49,207 nt of DNA from positions 79,766-128,972 of the forward strand of contig NZ_LMCT01000012.1 in NCBI RefSeq assembly GCF_001424875.1, written 5' to 3'. Source of the stretch: Kitasatospora sp. Root107 (GTDB lineage Bacteria > Actinomycetota > Actinomycetes > Streptomycetales > Streptomycetaceae). This document shows, in pieces, positions 7,336 through 15,626 of the stretch. A program made the position numbers and the translations under genes. The notes under the pieces were generated by a model, which did not search any database, was not told the origin of the DNA, and worked only from the letters and a program-made list of their open reading frames with translations. Each line of letters opens with the position of its first letter. Position 1 is the first letter of the stretch.

Positions 7336-9015
7336 TTACTCCCCCGCCTGCGCGTCGGTGGCGGTGTCGTCGGTGGACTCGGCCTCGGTGCCCTCGGCCA
7401 CGATCGCCTGGAACTCGGCGACCGCCTCCGGAGCCGACTCGATGTGGCCGGCGGCCGCACCCGTCATCGCGGTGCCCAGGTCCTCGGCCGTCACGGTGGC
7501 CGGGTCGGCGTCCGCGACCAGGCGGCCGCGGTAGATCACCCGGATGGTGTCGGAGAGGCCGATCAGCTCGTCCAGGTCGGCGGAGATCAGCAGCACCGCC
7601 AGGCCCTCGCGCTGGGCGACCCGGATCTGCTCCCAGATCTGCGCCTGCGCGCCGACGTCCACACCACGGGTGGGGTGCGAGGCGATCAGCAGCTTGGGGC
7701 GGTGGCTCATCTCGCGGCCGATGATCAGCTTCTGCTGGTTGCCACCGGAGAGCGAGGCGGCGGTGACCTCGATGCCGGGGGTACGGACGTCGTACTCCTC
7801 GACGATCCGCCGGGTGTCCTTGCGGGCCCCGGCCGGGTCCAGCAGCATCCCCTTGGAGTTCGGCGACTCGGTGACGTGGCCGAGCATCCGGTTCTCCCAG
7901 AGCGGGGCCTCCAGCAGCAGGCCGTGCTTGTGCCGGTCCTCGGGGATGTAGCCGATGCCGGCCTCGCGGCGGGCCCGGGTCAGCGTGCCGGTCAGGTCGA
8001 CGCCGTCCAGCGTGACGACGCCACCGTCCAGCGGCAGCATGCCCATGATGGCCTCGACCAGCTCGGCCTGGCCGTTGCCCTCGACACCGGCGATGCCGAG
8101 GATCTCGCCCTTGCGGATCCGCAGCGAGACGTCGTCCAGCACCACGCGCTCGATGCCCTCGGCGTCCGCCTTGGCGATCCGCAGGGTGTCGACCCTGAGC
8201 ATCTCGGTCTCGGTGACGGTCGACTCGCGGCTCTCCGGGGAGGGCAGCTCGGCGCCGACCATCAGCTCGGCCAGCTGACGGGCCGTCACGGTGCGCGGGT
8301 CGGCATCGCCGACCGTGGTGCCGCGGCGGATCACGCTGATCGCGTCGGCCACCGAGAGCACCTCGTGCAGCTTGTGCGAGATGAAGATGACGGTGACGCC
8401 CTCGGACTTGAGGTCCCGGAGGTTCGCGAAGAGCGCGTCCACCTCCTGCGGCACCAGCACGGCGGTGGGCTCGTCCAGGATGAGGATCCGGGCGCCCCGG
8501 TAGAGCACCTTGAGGATCTCCACGCGCTGGCGGTCCGCCACGCCGAGGTCCTCGACCATAGCGTCCGGGCGGATGCCCAGGCCGTACTGGTCGGAGATCT
8601 CGCGGATCTTCGCCTTGGCCTTGGCTCCTATCCCGTAGAGCTTCTCGCCGCCCAGGACGACGTTCTCCCACACCGTCAGGTAGTCGGCCAGCATGAAGTG
8701 CTGGTGCACCATGCCGATGCCGCGCGCGATGGCGTCCCCGGGAGTGTTGAACTCGACCTGCTCGCCGTTGACGGCGATGGTGCCCTCGTCCGGCTTCTGC
8801 ATGCCGTAGAGGATCTTCATCAGGGTCGACTTGCCGGCGCCGTTCTCACCCATCAAGGCGTGCACGGTGCCGGGAGCCACGGTGATGTCGATGTCGTGGT
8901 TGGCCACGACACCGGGGAAGCGCTTGGTGATGCCGCGCAGTTCGACGGCCGGTGTCGCCGTCCCCGCGCTGGGGTTGCCGCCCGTGGGGGTCGGGGCGGG
9001 TTCGGAAGCGGTGAT
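7336..9015 (-). CDS. Nucleoside ABC transporter ATPase, duplicated ATP-binding domains
   Basis: A sugar/nucleoside-type ATPase with two nucleotide-binding domains in one chain. The first has Walker A GENGAGKST, Walker B ILILDEPTAVL and the unusual ABC signature LGVADRQR. The second has the degenerate P-loop GVEGNGQAE, signature LSGGNQQK and LIASHPTRGVDVGA, as in RbsA/YufO relatives. The start is uncertain. The only in-frame ATG is at 9138, giving 600 residues, but the extra residues encode a hairpin and are unlike protein. AGGAG at 9022-9026 is spaced 6 bases from an ATC codon at 9015, giving 559 residues, the usual family size. I give the ATC position. The acidic C-terminal tail is also longer than typical. 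Confidence 0.85.
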   Translation of the reverse strand: MTASEPAPTPTGGNPSAGTATPAVELRGITKRFPGVVANHDIDITVAPGTVHALMGENGAGKSTLMKILYGMQKPDEGTIAVNGEQVEFNTPGDAIARGIGMVHQHFMLADYLTVWENVVLGGEKLYGIGAKAKAKIREISDQYGLGIRPDAMVEDLGVADRQRVEILKVLYRGARILILDEPTAVLVPQEVDALFANLRDLKSEGVTVIFISHKLHEVLSVADAISVIRRGTTVGDADPRTVTARQLAELMVGAELPSPESRESTVTETEMLRVDTLRIAKADAEGIERVVLDDVSLRIRKGEILGIAGVEGNGQAELVEAIMGMLPLDGGVVTLDGVDLTGTLTRARREAGIGYIPEDRHKHGLLLEAPLWENRMLGHVTESPNSKGMLLDPAGARKDTRRIVEEYDVRTPGIEVTAASLSGGNQQKLIIGREMSHRPKLLIASHPTRGVDVGAQAQIWEQIRVAQREGLAVLLISADLDELIGLSDTIRVIYRGRLVADADPATVTAEDLGTAMTGAAAGHIESAPEAVAEFQAIVAEGTEAESTDDTATDAQAGE

Positions 9016-9021
9016 GGCGAT

Positions 9022-9026
9022 CTCCT
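9022..9026 (-). promoter_or_regulatory. Shine-Dalgarno site pointing at an ATC codon
   Basis: AGGAG on the minus strand, 6 bases before the ATC at 9013-9015. No ATG, GTG or TTG is in frame near it, so it decides between a non-standard start and the far upstream ATG at 9138. Confidence 0.55.
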
Positions 9027-9078
9027 GGTGGTCACAGGGCGCGTCGTTGCGCTGGAGAAGGCTTGGGGGAACGGACGA

Positions 9079-9114
9079 GGCCCGGTGGCGTGCGCGTGCG
9101 CACCCAGCCGGGCC
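9079..9114. terminator. Hairpin between BMP gene and ABC ATPase
   Basis: Outer arms GGCCCGG (9079-9085) and CCGGGCC (9108-9114) enclose a second perfect dyad, GTGCGC-GT-GCGCAC (9090-9103). It lies 65-100 bases after the BMP stop. Leaky terminators at this place commonly keep receptor levels above those of the membrane components; that role is inferred. Confidence 0.55.
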
Positions 9115-9178
9115 CCGCCCTGATGCTGTGTCAATCATGCGCGCTGACCGGCACGGTCAGCGGCAGGCTGAGCAAGTG

Positions 9179-10237
9179 TCAGCTGGTGGTGGTCGGGATC
9201 TTGGTGGCGCCCGAGGTGATCGCCGTGGTGGCGTCGTCCAGCTTCTTCTGGATGTCGGAGATGAAGCCGCCGGTGGTGGCCAGCGACACGCCCTTCTCCT
9301 TCAGGTCGAAGTTCTTGGCACCCGTGATCGGGGTGCCCTTCTTGACGGAGTCGATGTACGAGAACACCGCGGTGTCGACGTTCTTCACCATCGAGGTGAG
9401 GATGCGGTCCTTGTACTTGGCCAGGGCCGGCTGGGCGGCCTGGTCCGAGTCGACGCCGATGGCCCACTTCTTGGCGTTGAAGACGGCCTCGATGGCGCCG
9501 TTGCCGGAGGAGCCGGCGGCGGAGTAGATGACATCCGCGCCCTTGTCGAGCTGGCCCTGCGCGGCGTCCTTGCCCTTGCCCGGGTCGTTGAAGCCCGAGA
9601 AGTCCGGCGGGGTGGTGAGGTAGGTGGTCTCGATCTTGATGTCCGGGGTGACCGACTTGGCGCCCGCGACGTAACCGGCCTCGAACTTCTTGATCAGCTC
9701 GGACTGCACGCCACCGATGAAGCCGATGTGCTTCGCGGTGCTCTTCGAGGCGGCGGCGACGCCGGCCAGGTACGAGCCCTCCTGCTCCGAGAAGGTCAGC
9801 GAGGTGACGTTGCTCGGCTGGGTGGAGGAGCCGGAGTCGATGATCGCGAACTTGACGTTCGGGTTCTCCTTGGCGACCTTCTCGACGGCGGCCTGGTAGA
9901 CGAAGCCGACCGCGATGACCGGGTTGTAGCCGCTGGTCACCAGGGACTTGAGGCGGGTCTCCTTGTCGGCCTCGGCCTCGCCGGTCTTGGCCTCGGCCTC
10001 GGTGACCTGCACGCCGAGGTCGGCCTTGGCCTTGTCCAGGCCACGGGCGGCGGAGTCGTTGAACGACTGGTCGCCACGGCCGCCGATGTCGTACGCCATG
10101 CCGACCTTGATGCCGGAGGCGCCGGCGGCCGGGGAGGTGGTGTTGCTGTCGGTGCTCTTTGCGCCGCAAGCGGCGAGCGAGGCGATGCCCAGGGAACCCG
10201 AGAGCACAACCGCGGCGAGCTTCATTGAACGGCGCAA
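9179..10237 (-). CDS. BMP-family nucleoside-binding lipoprotein
   Basis: A 352-residue extracellular substrate receptor of the basic membrane protein (Bmp/Med, PnrA-like) family. The signal peptide has twin basic residues, a hydrophobic core and a lipobox ending SLAAC, so it is lipid-anchored at Cys24. Mature-part motifs are GMAYDIGGRGDQSFNDSA, VGFVYQAAVEKVA, FSEQEGSYLAGVAA and SAAGSSGNGAIEA, lining the purine-nucleoside pocket in this family. The start is TTG at 10237: AAGGAG lies 8 bases before it, whereas the ATG at 10225 is too far from it. First gene of the import operon. Confidence 0.93.
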   Translation of the reverse strand: MRRSMKLAAVVLSGSLGIASLAACGAKSTDSNTTSPAAGASGIKVGMAYDIGGRGDQSFNDSAARGLDKAKADLGVQVTEAEAKTGEAEADKETRLKSLVTSGYNPVIAVGFVYQAAVEKVAKENPNVKFAIIDSGSSTQPSNVTSLTFSEQEGSYLAGVAAASKSTAKHIGFIGGVQSELIKKFEAGYVAGAKSVTPDIKIETTYLTTPPDFSGFNDPGKGKDAAQGQLDKGADVIYSAAGSSGNGAIEAVFNAKKWAIGVDSDQAAQPALAKYKDRILTSMVKNVDTAVFSYIDSVKKGTPITGAKNFDLKEKGVSLATTGGFISDIQKKLDDATTAITSGATKIPTTTS

Positions 10238-10285
10238 GGGAGTATCTCCTTCTCACACACCCGTATGGCGTGGTCGAGCGCCACC

Positions 10286-10301
10286 GTAACGCGCGTAGAA
10301 C
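10286..10301. promoter_or_regulatory. Candidate nucleoside-regulon operator A (BMP operon)
   Basis: GTAACGCGCGTAGAAC on the plus strand, about 50 bases upstream of the BMP start and about 30 bases downstream of the predicted transcription start. It also begins a wider inverted repeat, CCGTAAC (10284-10290) with GTTACGG (10310-10316). A position between promoter and start suggests a repressor. Confidence 0.5.
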
Positions 10302-10337
10302 ACGGTTGTGTTACGGGCAGGAAGGGCATTCGGGTTG

Positions 10338-10367
10338 TTATCAAAACGTGGTGCTACGTCGGGACAA
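10338..10367 (-). promoter_or_regulatory. Candidate promoter of the BMP operon
   Basis: Minus-strand TTGTCC (10362-10367) and TGATAA (10338-10343) are spaced 18 bases apart in an AT-richer stretch, a fair match to a vegetative streptomycete promoter. It would start transcription near 10331, about 95 bases before the BMP start codon. Confidence 0.35.
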
Positions 10368-10456
10368 ACCGGACATATGACTACGCTTGCCACACCTGAA
10401 TGTCACTACTCCCTGGTAGTACGCCGCCACTCTACGCCGACCTCGGCCCCCAGGTC

Positions 10457-11707
10457 TCAGACTCGGCCGTACTCCAGCGCGAGGGCCGCGAACAGTTCGA
10501 CGCCGATCGCGATCGCCCGCTCGTCCACGTCGAAACGCCCCTGGTGCAGGTCGCGGACCGTGCTGTCGTGCGGGCTCCTGACTCCCAGCCGGGCCAGGGC
10601 ACCGGGCGCGTGCTCCAGGTACCAGGAGAAGTCCTCGCCGCCGAGGCTCTGCTCGGTGTCCTCGACCACCGGGCCCGCCCCGGCCGCGAAGCGGCCGGTC
10701 ATCGCCGCCTCGAACTGACTGATCGAGGCGTGCTCGTTCACCACCGGCGGCACGCCCCGGTGGTAGTCGACCGTCCACTTGGCCCGGTAGAGCTCCGCCA
10801 GCTTGGCGGTCAGCTCGTGCAGCGCGTCCGGCGCCTCACGCCAGCCGGCCAGCTCCAGGCAGCGGACGGTGCCCTCCAGCTCGGCGTGCTGCGGGATCAC
10901 ATTGGATGCCGAGCCGGAGGCGATCCGGCCCCAGACCAGGCTGACGCCCCAGCGCGGGTCCATCCGGCGGGCCAGCGCGGGCGGCAGGTCGGAGGCCAGC
11001 CGGGCGACCGCGGTGACCAGATCGGTCGTCAGATGCGGGCGGGCGGTGTGGCCGCCGGGCCCGTCCAGGTGCAGCACCAGCCGGTCGCAGGCCGAGGTGA
11101 TCGCGCCGACCTTGAGGCCGATCCGGCCCACCTGGACCTTCGGGTCGCAGTGCACCGCGAAGATCCGGCCCACGTCGGCCATCCCGCCCGCCTCGATGAC
11201 GTCCAGCGCACCGCCGGGCATCACCTCCTCGGCGGGCTGGAAGATCAGCCGCACCGGCTGCTTCAACTCACCCGCCCGGGCCGCCTGGGCCAGCACCAGC
11301 GCGGTGCCGAGCACCACCGAGGTGTGCACGTCGTGGCCGCAGGCGTGTGCCCGGCCGGGCAGCGTGGAGCGGTACGGGGCCTCGGTCTTGGCGTCGTCGA
11401 TCGGCAGCGCGTCGATGTCCGCCCGGAAGGCCAGGAACGGGGTGCCCGGCTTGTGGCCGGCCGGCACGATGTCGACCGTCATCCCGGTGCCGCCCGGCAG
11501 CAGCCTGGGCGAGAGCCCGGCGGCCAGCAGCCGCTCGCGGAGCAGCCGGGTGGTGCGGAACTCCTGCCGCCCCAACTCCGGGTGCCGGTGCAGGTCACGG
11601 CGGAAGGCGATCAACTCCGCCTGGTAGGCCCGTACCCGTGCCCGCAGGTCCGAGCCGGGGCGGGCGGGGGTGAGAGTGGCCTGAGCGGCGGGCTGAGGAT
11701 CGTTCAC
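10457..11707 (-). CDS. M20-family amidohydrolase
   Basis: A 416-residue zinc amidohydrolase of the aminoacylase/IAA-amino-acid hydrolase group (M20D). Metal-site motifs: FRRDLHRHPELG, FRADIDALP, HACGHDVHTS and QPAEEVMPGGA; DTEQSLGGEDFSWYL is the late metal and dimer-contact motif. It removes acyl groups from amide-linked amino acids or similar; the exact substrate is not readable. I favour GTG at 11707 (VNDPQPAAQ); an ATG at 11803 adds 32 residues that have no ribosome binding site and fall on a dyad. Confidence 0.88.
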   Translation of the reverse strand: MNDPQPAAQATLTPARPGSDLRARVRAYQAELIAFRRDLHRHPELGRQEFRTTRLLRERLLAAGLSPRLLPGGTGMTVDIVPAGHKPGTPFLAFRADIDALPIDDAKTEAPYRSTLPGRAHACGHDVHTSVVLGTALVLAQAARAGELKQPVRLIFQPAEEVMPGGALDVIEAGGMADVGRIFAVHCDPKVQVGRIGLKVGAITSACDRLVLHLDGPGGHTARPHLTTDLVTAVARLASDLPPALARRMDPRWGVSLVWGRIASGSASNVIPQHAELEGTVRCLELAGWREAPDALHELTAKLAELYRAKWTVDYHRGVPPVVNEHASISQFEAAMTGRFAAGAGPVVEDTEQSLGGEDFSWYLEHAPGALARLGVRSPHDSTVRDLHQGRFDVDERAIAIGVELFAALALEYGRV

Positions 11708-11793
11708 CTCAACAAGACTAGGCCGGTGGTGGGGTTTTGGCCCGACTTCCGTCGAAGTGGTCCCCGGATGGGTGCATACCGGCCCTGCAGCTG

Positions 11794-11806
11794 GGTATGA
11801 CATACC
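11794..11806. promoter_or_regulatory. Short perfect dyad upstream of the amidohydrolase
   Basis: GGTATG-A-CATACC, a perfect 13-base dyad, with a related half copy GGTGCATACC 14 bases away (11771-11780). It lies about 90 bases before the GTG start and could be an operator. Nothing links it to a known regulator. Confidence 0.3.
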
Positions 11807-11924
11807 GTTTCATCCGCCTTCCGGTGCTCGCTGGTCTGTGCAACGAGCGGTCGGAGAGCAGGACACGGCGCGGGGCCCGAGGCGCGCGCCCCGGACCCCG
11901 TCGACGTACCGGACTGACGTCCGC

Positions 11925-13514
11925 TCAGAACCGGTCGACCGGCACGTAGGTGCCCCAGATCTCCCGCAGCGCGTTGCAGACCTCACCCACGGTGGCCCGG
12001 GCGGCCAGCGCGTCCTTCATCGGGTAGAGCACGTTGTCGCTGCCCTCGGCCGCCTTGCGGAGTGCGGTCAGCGAGCGGTCCACCGCCGAACTGTCGCGCT
12101 CCGCACGGAGCCTGGCCAGCCGCTCGGCCTGCTGGGCCTCGATCGCCGGGTCCACCCGGAGCGGCTCGTACGGGTCCTCGGTGTCCAGCTGGAAGCGGTT
12201 GACGCCGACCACGGTGCGCTCGCCGGAGTCCTGCTCCTGCTGGATCCGGTAGGCGGTCCGCTCGATCTCGCCCTTCTGGTAGCCCTGCTCGATGGCGGCC
12301 ACCGAACCGCCCATCTCCTCCACCTTGTGCATCAGTTCCAGCGCGGCGGCCTCGACCTCGTCGGTCATCTGCTCGACCACGTAGGAGCCGGCGAACGGGT
12401 CCACCGTGGCGGTGATGTCGGTCTCGTACGCCAGCACCTGCTGGGTCCGCAGCGCCAGCCGGGCGGACTTCTCGGTGGGCAGTGCGATGGCCTCGTCGAA
12501 GCTGTTGGTGTGCAGCGACTGGGTGCCGCCGAAGACCGCCGCGAGCGCCTGGACCGAGACCCGGACCAGGTTCACCTCGGGCTGCTGGGCGGTGAGTTGG
12601 ACCCCGGCGGTCTGGGTGTGGAAGCGCAGCATCAGCGACTTCGGGTTCTTCGCGTGGAACTCCTCGCGCATGACGCGGGCCCAGATCCGGCGCGCGGCAC
12701 GGAACTTGGCCACCTCTTCGAGCAGCGTGGTGCGGGAGACGAAGAAGAACGAGAGCCGGGGGGCGAAGTCGTCCACGTCCATCCCGGCCGCGACCGCGGT
12801 GCGGACGTACTCGATGCCGTTGGCCAGCGTGAAGGCGATCTCCTGCGCGGGGTTCGCCCCGGCCTCGGCCATGTGGTAGCCGGAGATCGAGATGGTGTTC
12901 CACTTCGGGATCTCGGCCCGGCAGTACTGGAACACGTCGGCGATCAGCCGCAGGCTGGGCTTCGGCGGGAAGATGTACGTGCCGCGCGCGATGTACTCCT
13001 TCAGCACGTCGTTCTGGATCGTGCCGGTCAGCTGGTTGGAGGCCACCCCCTGGGCCTCGCCCACCAGTTGGTACATCAGCAGCAGCAGCGATCCCGGCGC
13101 GTTGATGGTCATCGAGGTGGAGACCTCGCCCAGCGGGATGCCGCCGAACAGCACGTTCATGTCGTCGACGCTGTCGATCGCCACGCCGACCTTGCCGACC
13201 TCGCCGGCCGAGATCGGGGCGTCCGAGTCGTAGCCCATCTGGGTCGGCAGGTCGAAGGCGACCGAGAGGCCCATGGTGCCGTTGGCGATCAGCTGCTTGT
13301 ACCGGGCGTTGGACTCGGCCGCGGTGCCGAAGCCCGCGTACTGACGCATCGTCCAGGGCCGGCCGGTGTACATCGAGGGGTAGACACCCCGGGTGTACGG
13401 GTACTCGCCGGGCCGGCCGAGCTTGGCCTCCGGGCTCCAGTCGGCGAGGGTCTCCGGACCGTACAGCGGCTCGATCGGGAGGCCCGACTCGGTGCGACGG
13501 GGCTCGGCTGCCAT
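11925..13514 (-). CDS. Methylmalonyl-CoA-mutase-type large subunit without B12 domain
   Basis: A 529-residue TIM-barrel acyl-CoA mutase subunit. The N-terminal substrate channel reads [20 protein letters not shown], followed by [30 protein letters not shown] (catalytic His) and [16 protein letters not shown]. The protein ends soon after the barrel and linker: the DxHxxG cobalamin-binding domain is absent, so it needs a separate small subunit, which is not in this window. The arginine of PPKPSLRL, matching the carboxylate-binding Arg of methylmalonyl-CoA mutase (replaced by Gln in isobutyryl-CoA mutase), is kept, favouring a dicarboxylic substrate. The ATG at 13514 follows GGAGGACCCCCC. Confidence 0.9.
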   Translation of the reverse strand: MAAEPRRTESGLPIEPLYGPETLADWSPEAKLGRPGEYPYTRGVYPSMYTGRPWTMRQYAGFGTAAESNARYKQLIANGTMGLSVAFDLPTQMGYDSDAPISAGEVGKVGVAIDSVDDMNVLFGGIPLGEVSTSMTINAPGSLLLLMYQLVGEAQGVASNQLTGTIQNDVLKEYIARGTYIFPPKPSLRLIADVFQYCRAEIPKWNTISISGYHMAEAGANPAQEIAFTLANGIEYVRTAVAAGMDVDDFAPRLSFFFVSRTTLLEEVAKFRAARRIWARVMREEFHAKNPKSLMLRFHTQTAGVQLTAQQPEVNLVRVSVQALAAVFGGTQSLHTNSFDEAIALPTEKSARLALRTQQVLAYETDITATVDPFAGSYVVEQMTDEVEAAALELMHKVEEMGGSVAAIEQGYQKGEIERTAYRIQQEQDSGERTVVGVNRFQLDTEDPYEPLRVDPAIEAQQAERLARLRAERDSSAVDRSLTALRKAAEGSDNVLYPMKDALAARATVGEVCNALREIWGTYVPVDRF

Positions 13515-13747
13515 GGGGGGTCCTCCGCAGGGTGAGGGATGCGGTGAGTGAATGCTGATTAACGTTCAGCTGGAGCTACGCAATGTAGTCGGCTGCGGTC
13601 CTGAGCGGACAGATGCCACGGCTAGGACCTTGCTCACAGGCCGCATCCGCCCCGACACTCCCCGCCCCGGCCGGTGCCACCCACCCAGGGCGCGGTCCGG
13701 CCGTTTGCGATGATCGGCGGCAACGACCGAACAACTGGGGAGTGGAA

Positions 13748-14488
13748 ATGACCGAGCGGAAGGTGGCCGTGGTCACCGGTGCGAGCAGCGGCATCGGCGC
13801 GGCGACGGCCCGACGGCTGGCGGCGGACGGCTTCGAGGTGGTGGTCACGGCCCGCCGGACCGAGCGGATCGAGGCGCTGGCCAAGGAGATCGGCGGCCGA
13901 GCCTTCACCGTCGACGTGACCGACCGGGCGGCGGTGGACGCGTTCGCGGCCGAGGTCGGCCCCGTCGACGTGCTGGTCAACAACGCGGGCGGCGCGATCG
14001 GCGCCGAGAGCGTCGAGGCGGCCGACCCGGCCGACTGGCTGGCGATGTACCAGGTGAACGTGCTCGGCGTGCTGCACGTGACCCAGGCCCTGCTGCCCGC
14101 CCTGCGGGCGAGCGGTGACGGCACCGTCCTGGTGCTCAGCTCGACCGCCGCACTGGCCGCGTACGAGGGCGGCGGCGGGTACGTGGCCGCCAAGACCGCC
14201 GCGCACACCGTCGCGGCCACCCTGCGGCTGGAGCTGTGCGGCGAGCCGATCCGGGTGATCGAGATCGCCCCCGGCATGGTGAAGTCCGAGGGCTTCGCGG
14301 TCACCCGCTTCCGGGGCGACGAGGAGAAGGCGGCGGCGGTCTACGCGGGCGTGGCCGAACCGCTCAGCTCCGAGGACGTCGCCGACACCGTCTCCTGGGC
14401 GGTCACCCGGCCGCCGCACGTCAACATCGACCTGCTGGTGGTCCGGCCGCGCGCCCAGGCGGCCAACCACAAGGTGTACCGGGGCTGA
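13748..14488 (+). CDS. Short-chain dehydrogenase/reductase
   Basis: A 246-residue classical SDR. The cofactor loop TGASSGIG comes at residues 11-18; an Arg pair after the second strand (TARRTER) favours NADP(H). NNAG is present, and the active site is S...YVAAK (LSSTAALAAYEGGGGYVAAK). It resembles the YdfG/serine-type group of clan SDRs. GGGGAG lies 6 bases before the ATG. Divergent from the mutase gene; no operon partner. Substrate unknown. Confidence 0.92.
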   Translation: MTERKVAVVTGASSGIGAATARRLAADGFEVVVTARRTERIEALAKEIGGRAFTVDVTDRAAVDAFAAEVGPVDVLVNNAGGAIGAESVEAADPADWLAMYQVNVLGVLHVTQALLPALRASGDGTVLVLSSTAALAAYEGGGGYVAAKTAAHTVAATLRLELCGEPIRVIEIAPGMVKSEGFAVTRFRGDEEKAAAVYAGVAEPLSSEDVADTVSWAVTRPPHVNIDLLVVRPRAQAANHKVYRG

Positions 14489-14523
14489 CCACGGTCCGAC
14501 GTCGGGGTGGCCGGGCGGGCGGC

Positions 14524-14640
14524 CACCTCAACGCAGCGCCACCTCAACGCAGCGCCACCTCAACGCAGCGCCACCTCAACGCCACCTCAACGCAGCGCCA
14601 CCTCAACGCAGCGCCACCTCAACGCAGCGCCACCTCAACG
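14524..14640. repeat. 16-bp tandem repeat array
   Basis: Unit CACCTCAACGCAGCGC. Three full copies (14524-14571), one shortened 11-base copy lacking AGCGC (14572-14582), three more full copies (14583-14630) and a 10-base partial copy (14631-14640). The full copies are identical, pointing to recent expansion or active homogenisation. The array lies about 35 bases after the SDR stop. Confidence 0.97.
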
Positions 14641-14844
14641 AACATGACAACGTTACGACTTGATAGCTCGTTCGAGTGAATTCGGCATGGCCCTTCCTCA
14701 ATTGACGAACCCTCAACTACCGTGGTGCCGCTGCCCGGGCGGTCCACAAGATGCCTGCTCCCGGGCCTGGCCGACCGGTCCCTCGCGCAACCGCTGACCA
14801 CCTACGTTTCGTCTCTGGAGCAACTCCCCCTTCCCGCCCTCACG

Positions 14845-14850
14845 AGGAGG
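14845..14850 (+). promoter_or_regulatory. Shine-Dalgarno site pointing at a CTG start
   Basis: Perfect AGGAGG, 5 bases before the CTG at 14856-14858. It decides the start of the OHCU decarboxylase gene. Confidence 0.6.
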
Positions 14851-14855
14851 ACCCG

Positions 14856-15407
14856 CTGTCCAGTGACATCCCGCCAGGACGGTTCGACCTGCCGTTGCTG
14901 GTGCCGTCCCTGCTCGGGCTTCACCGTTTCAACGAGGCCGACCCCGGCGCTGCCGAGGAGGCCCTGCTGGCCTGTTGCGGCAGCCACCGGTGGGCGCTTC
15001 GGCTCACCGCACACCGCCCCTACCCCGACATAGAGTCCCTGTTGGCAGCCGCCAGCGAGGCCTCCTACGACCTGCGCCCGGCCGACCTGGCCGAGGCGCT
15101 GGCCGACGAGAGCTGGATGCCGCAGCCACTGCTCGGCATGCGCGCACCCGGCAGCCAGGCGGCACACACCGCACTGCGGGCCGCCCACGCCGCTTACGAG
15201 GCGCGGTTCGGCCACGTCTTCGTGGTCTGCCTGGACGGGATCGAACCGGAGGAGATGCTCGACACCGTGCTCAGCTCCGTCCGGACCAGGCTCGCCAACG
15301 ATCCGGACGAGGAGCGGCTGATCGCGGCCGACGAGCTCCGCCGGATCGCGCTGACCCGGCTGGAGCACCTGGTCGCCTCGGCCACCGCCACCCGGACGGG
15401 CAACTGA
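14856..15407 (+). CDS. 2-oxo-4-hydroxy-4-carboxy-5-ureidoimidazoline (OHCU) decarboxylase
   Basis: A 183-residue protein of the OHCU decarboxylase fold, the step in urate breakdown that gives S-allantoin. Family features: the N-terminal motif LHRFNEADPGAAEEALLACC, then ALADESWMPQPLLG, AHTALRAAHAAYEARFGHVFVVCLDG and the C-terminal helix NDPDEERLIAADELRRIALTRL. The catalytic His usually seen near the SRWA-like motif falls where SHRWALRLTAHRPY is found here. AGGAGG at 14845-14850 is 5 bases before a CTG, with no ATG/GTG/TTG in frame nearby; the in-frame ATG at 14751 adds 35 residues unlike the family. I use the CTG. No other ureide genes are adjacent. Confidence 0.8.
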   Translation: MSSDIPPGRFDLPLLVPSLLGLHRFNEADPGAAEEALLACCGSHRWALRLTAHRPYPDIESLLAAASEASYDLRPADLAEALADESWMPQPLLGMRAPGSQAAHTALRAAHAAYEARFGHVFVVCLDGIEPEEMLDTVLSSVRTRLANDPDEERLIAADELRRIALTRLEHLVASATATRTGN

Positions 15408-15471
15408 CGGCGCCCCTGATGTGACGCCGAGCGGAGGAATTCCCTCACTCAGCGTCACATCAGGGGCGCCG
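15408..15471. terminator. Long perfect inverted repeat / terminator
   Basis: A perfect 20-bp stem (15408-15427 with 15452-15471) with a 24-nt loop containing GGAATTCC. It begins at the base after the OHCU decarboxylase stop codon. No U-tract follows. It most likely ends that transcript ahead of the sdh operon. Confidence 0.7.
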
Positions 15472-15538
15472 ATTAGGCCGTGCGTGCCTGTTTGATCACA
15501 CCTGACACCCCCGGAGGCGGTTCACCACAGCGCGTCGA

Positions 15539-15544
15539 TAGGAT
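15539..15544 (+). promoter_or_regulatory. Candidate -10 element of the sdh operon
   Basis: TAGGAT, in the context CGATAGGATG, fits a streptomycete vegetative -10 hexamer 82 bases before the sdhC start. No clear -35 hexamer stands at 16-19 bases, so support is weak. Confidence 0.3.
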
Positions 15545-15626
15545 GCTGGCGGCCGGAGGACCGTACCGGCCGGGCTGACCGACACCGAAGCCGGCCGAGC
15601 CCCCAATCGCTTCCGGAGGGTTTTCC

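Larger units (their letters stand above)
14489..14855. other. Intergenic region with tandem repeat
   Basis: No gene seen. It contains the 16-bp tandem repeat (14524-14640), then an AT-richer stretch (14641-14720) that probably holds the promoter of the OHCU decarboxylase gene, including a TTGACG at 14702-14707 without a convincing -10 partner. Confidence 0.5.

Noticed and set aside
7444..9123. 559-codon plus-strand open frame over the ABC ATPase
   Set aside because: Antisense shadow. The minus frame has Walker and signature motifs.
14524..14640. Possible CRISPR array
   Set aside because: Units are contiguous 16-base direct repeats with no spacers and no cas genes nearby.
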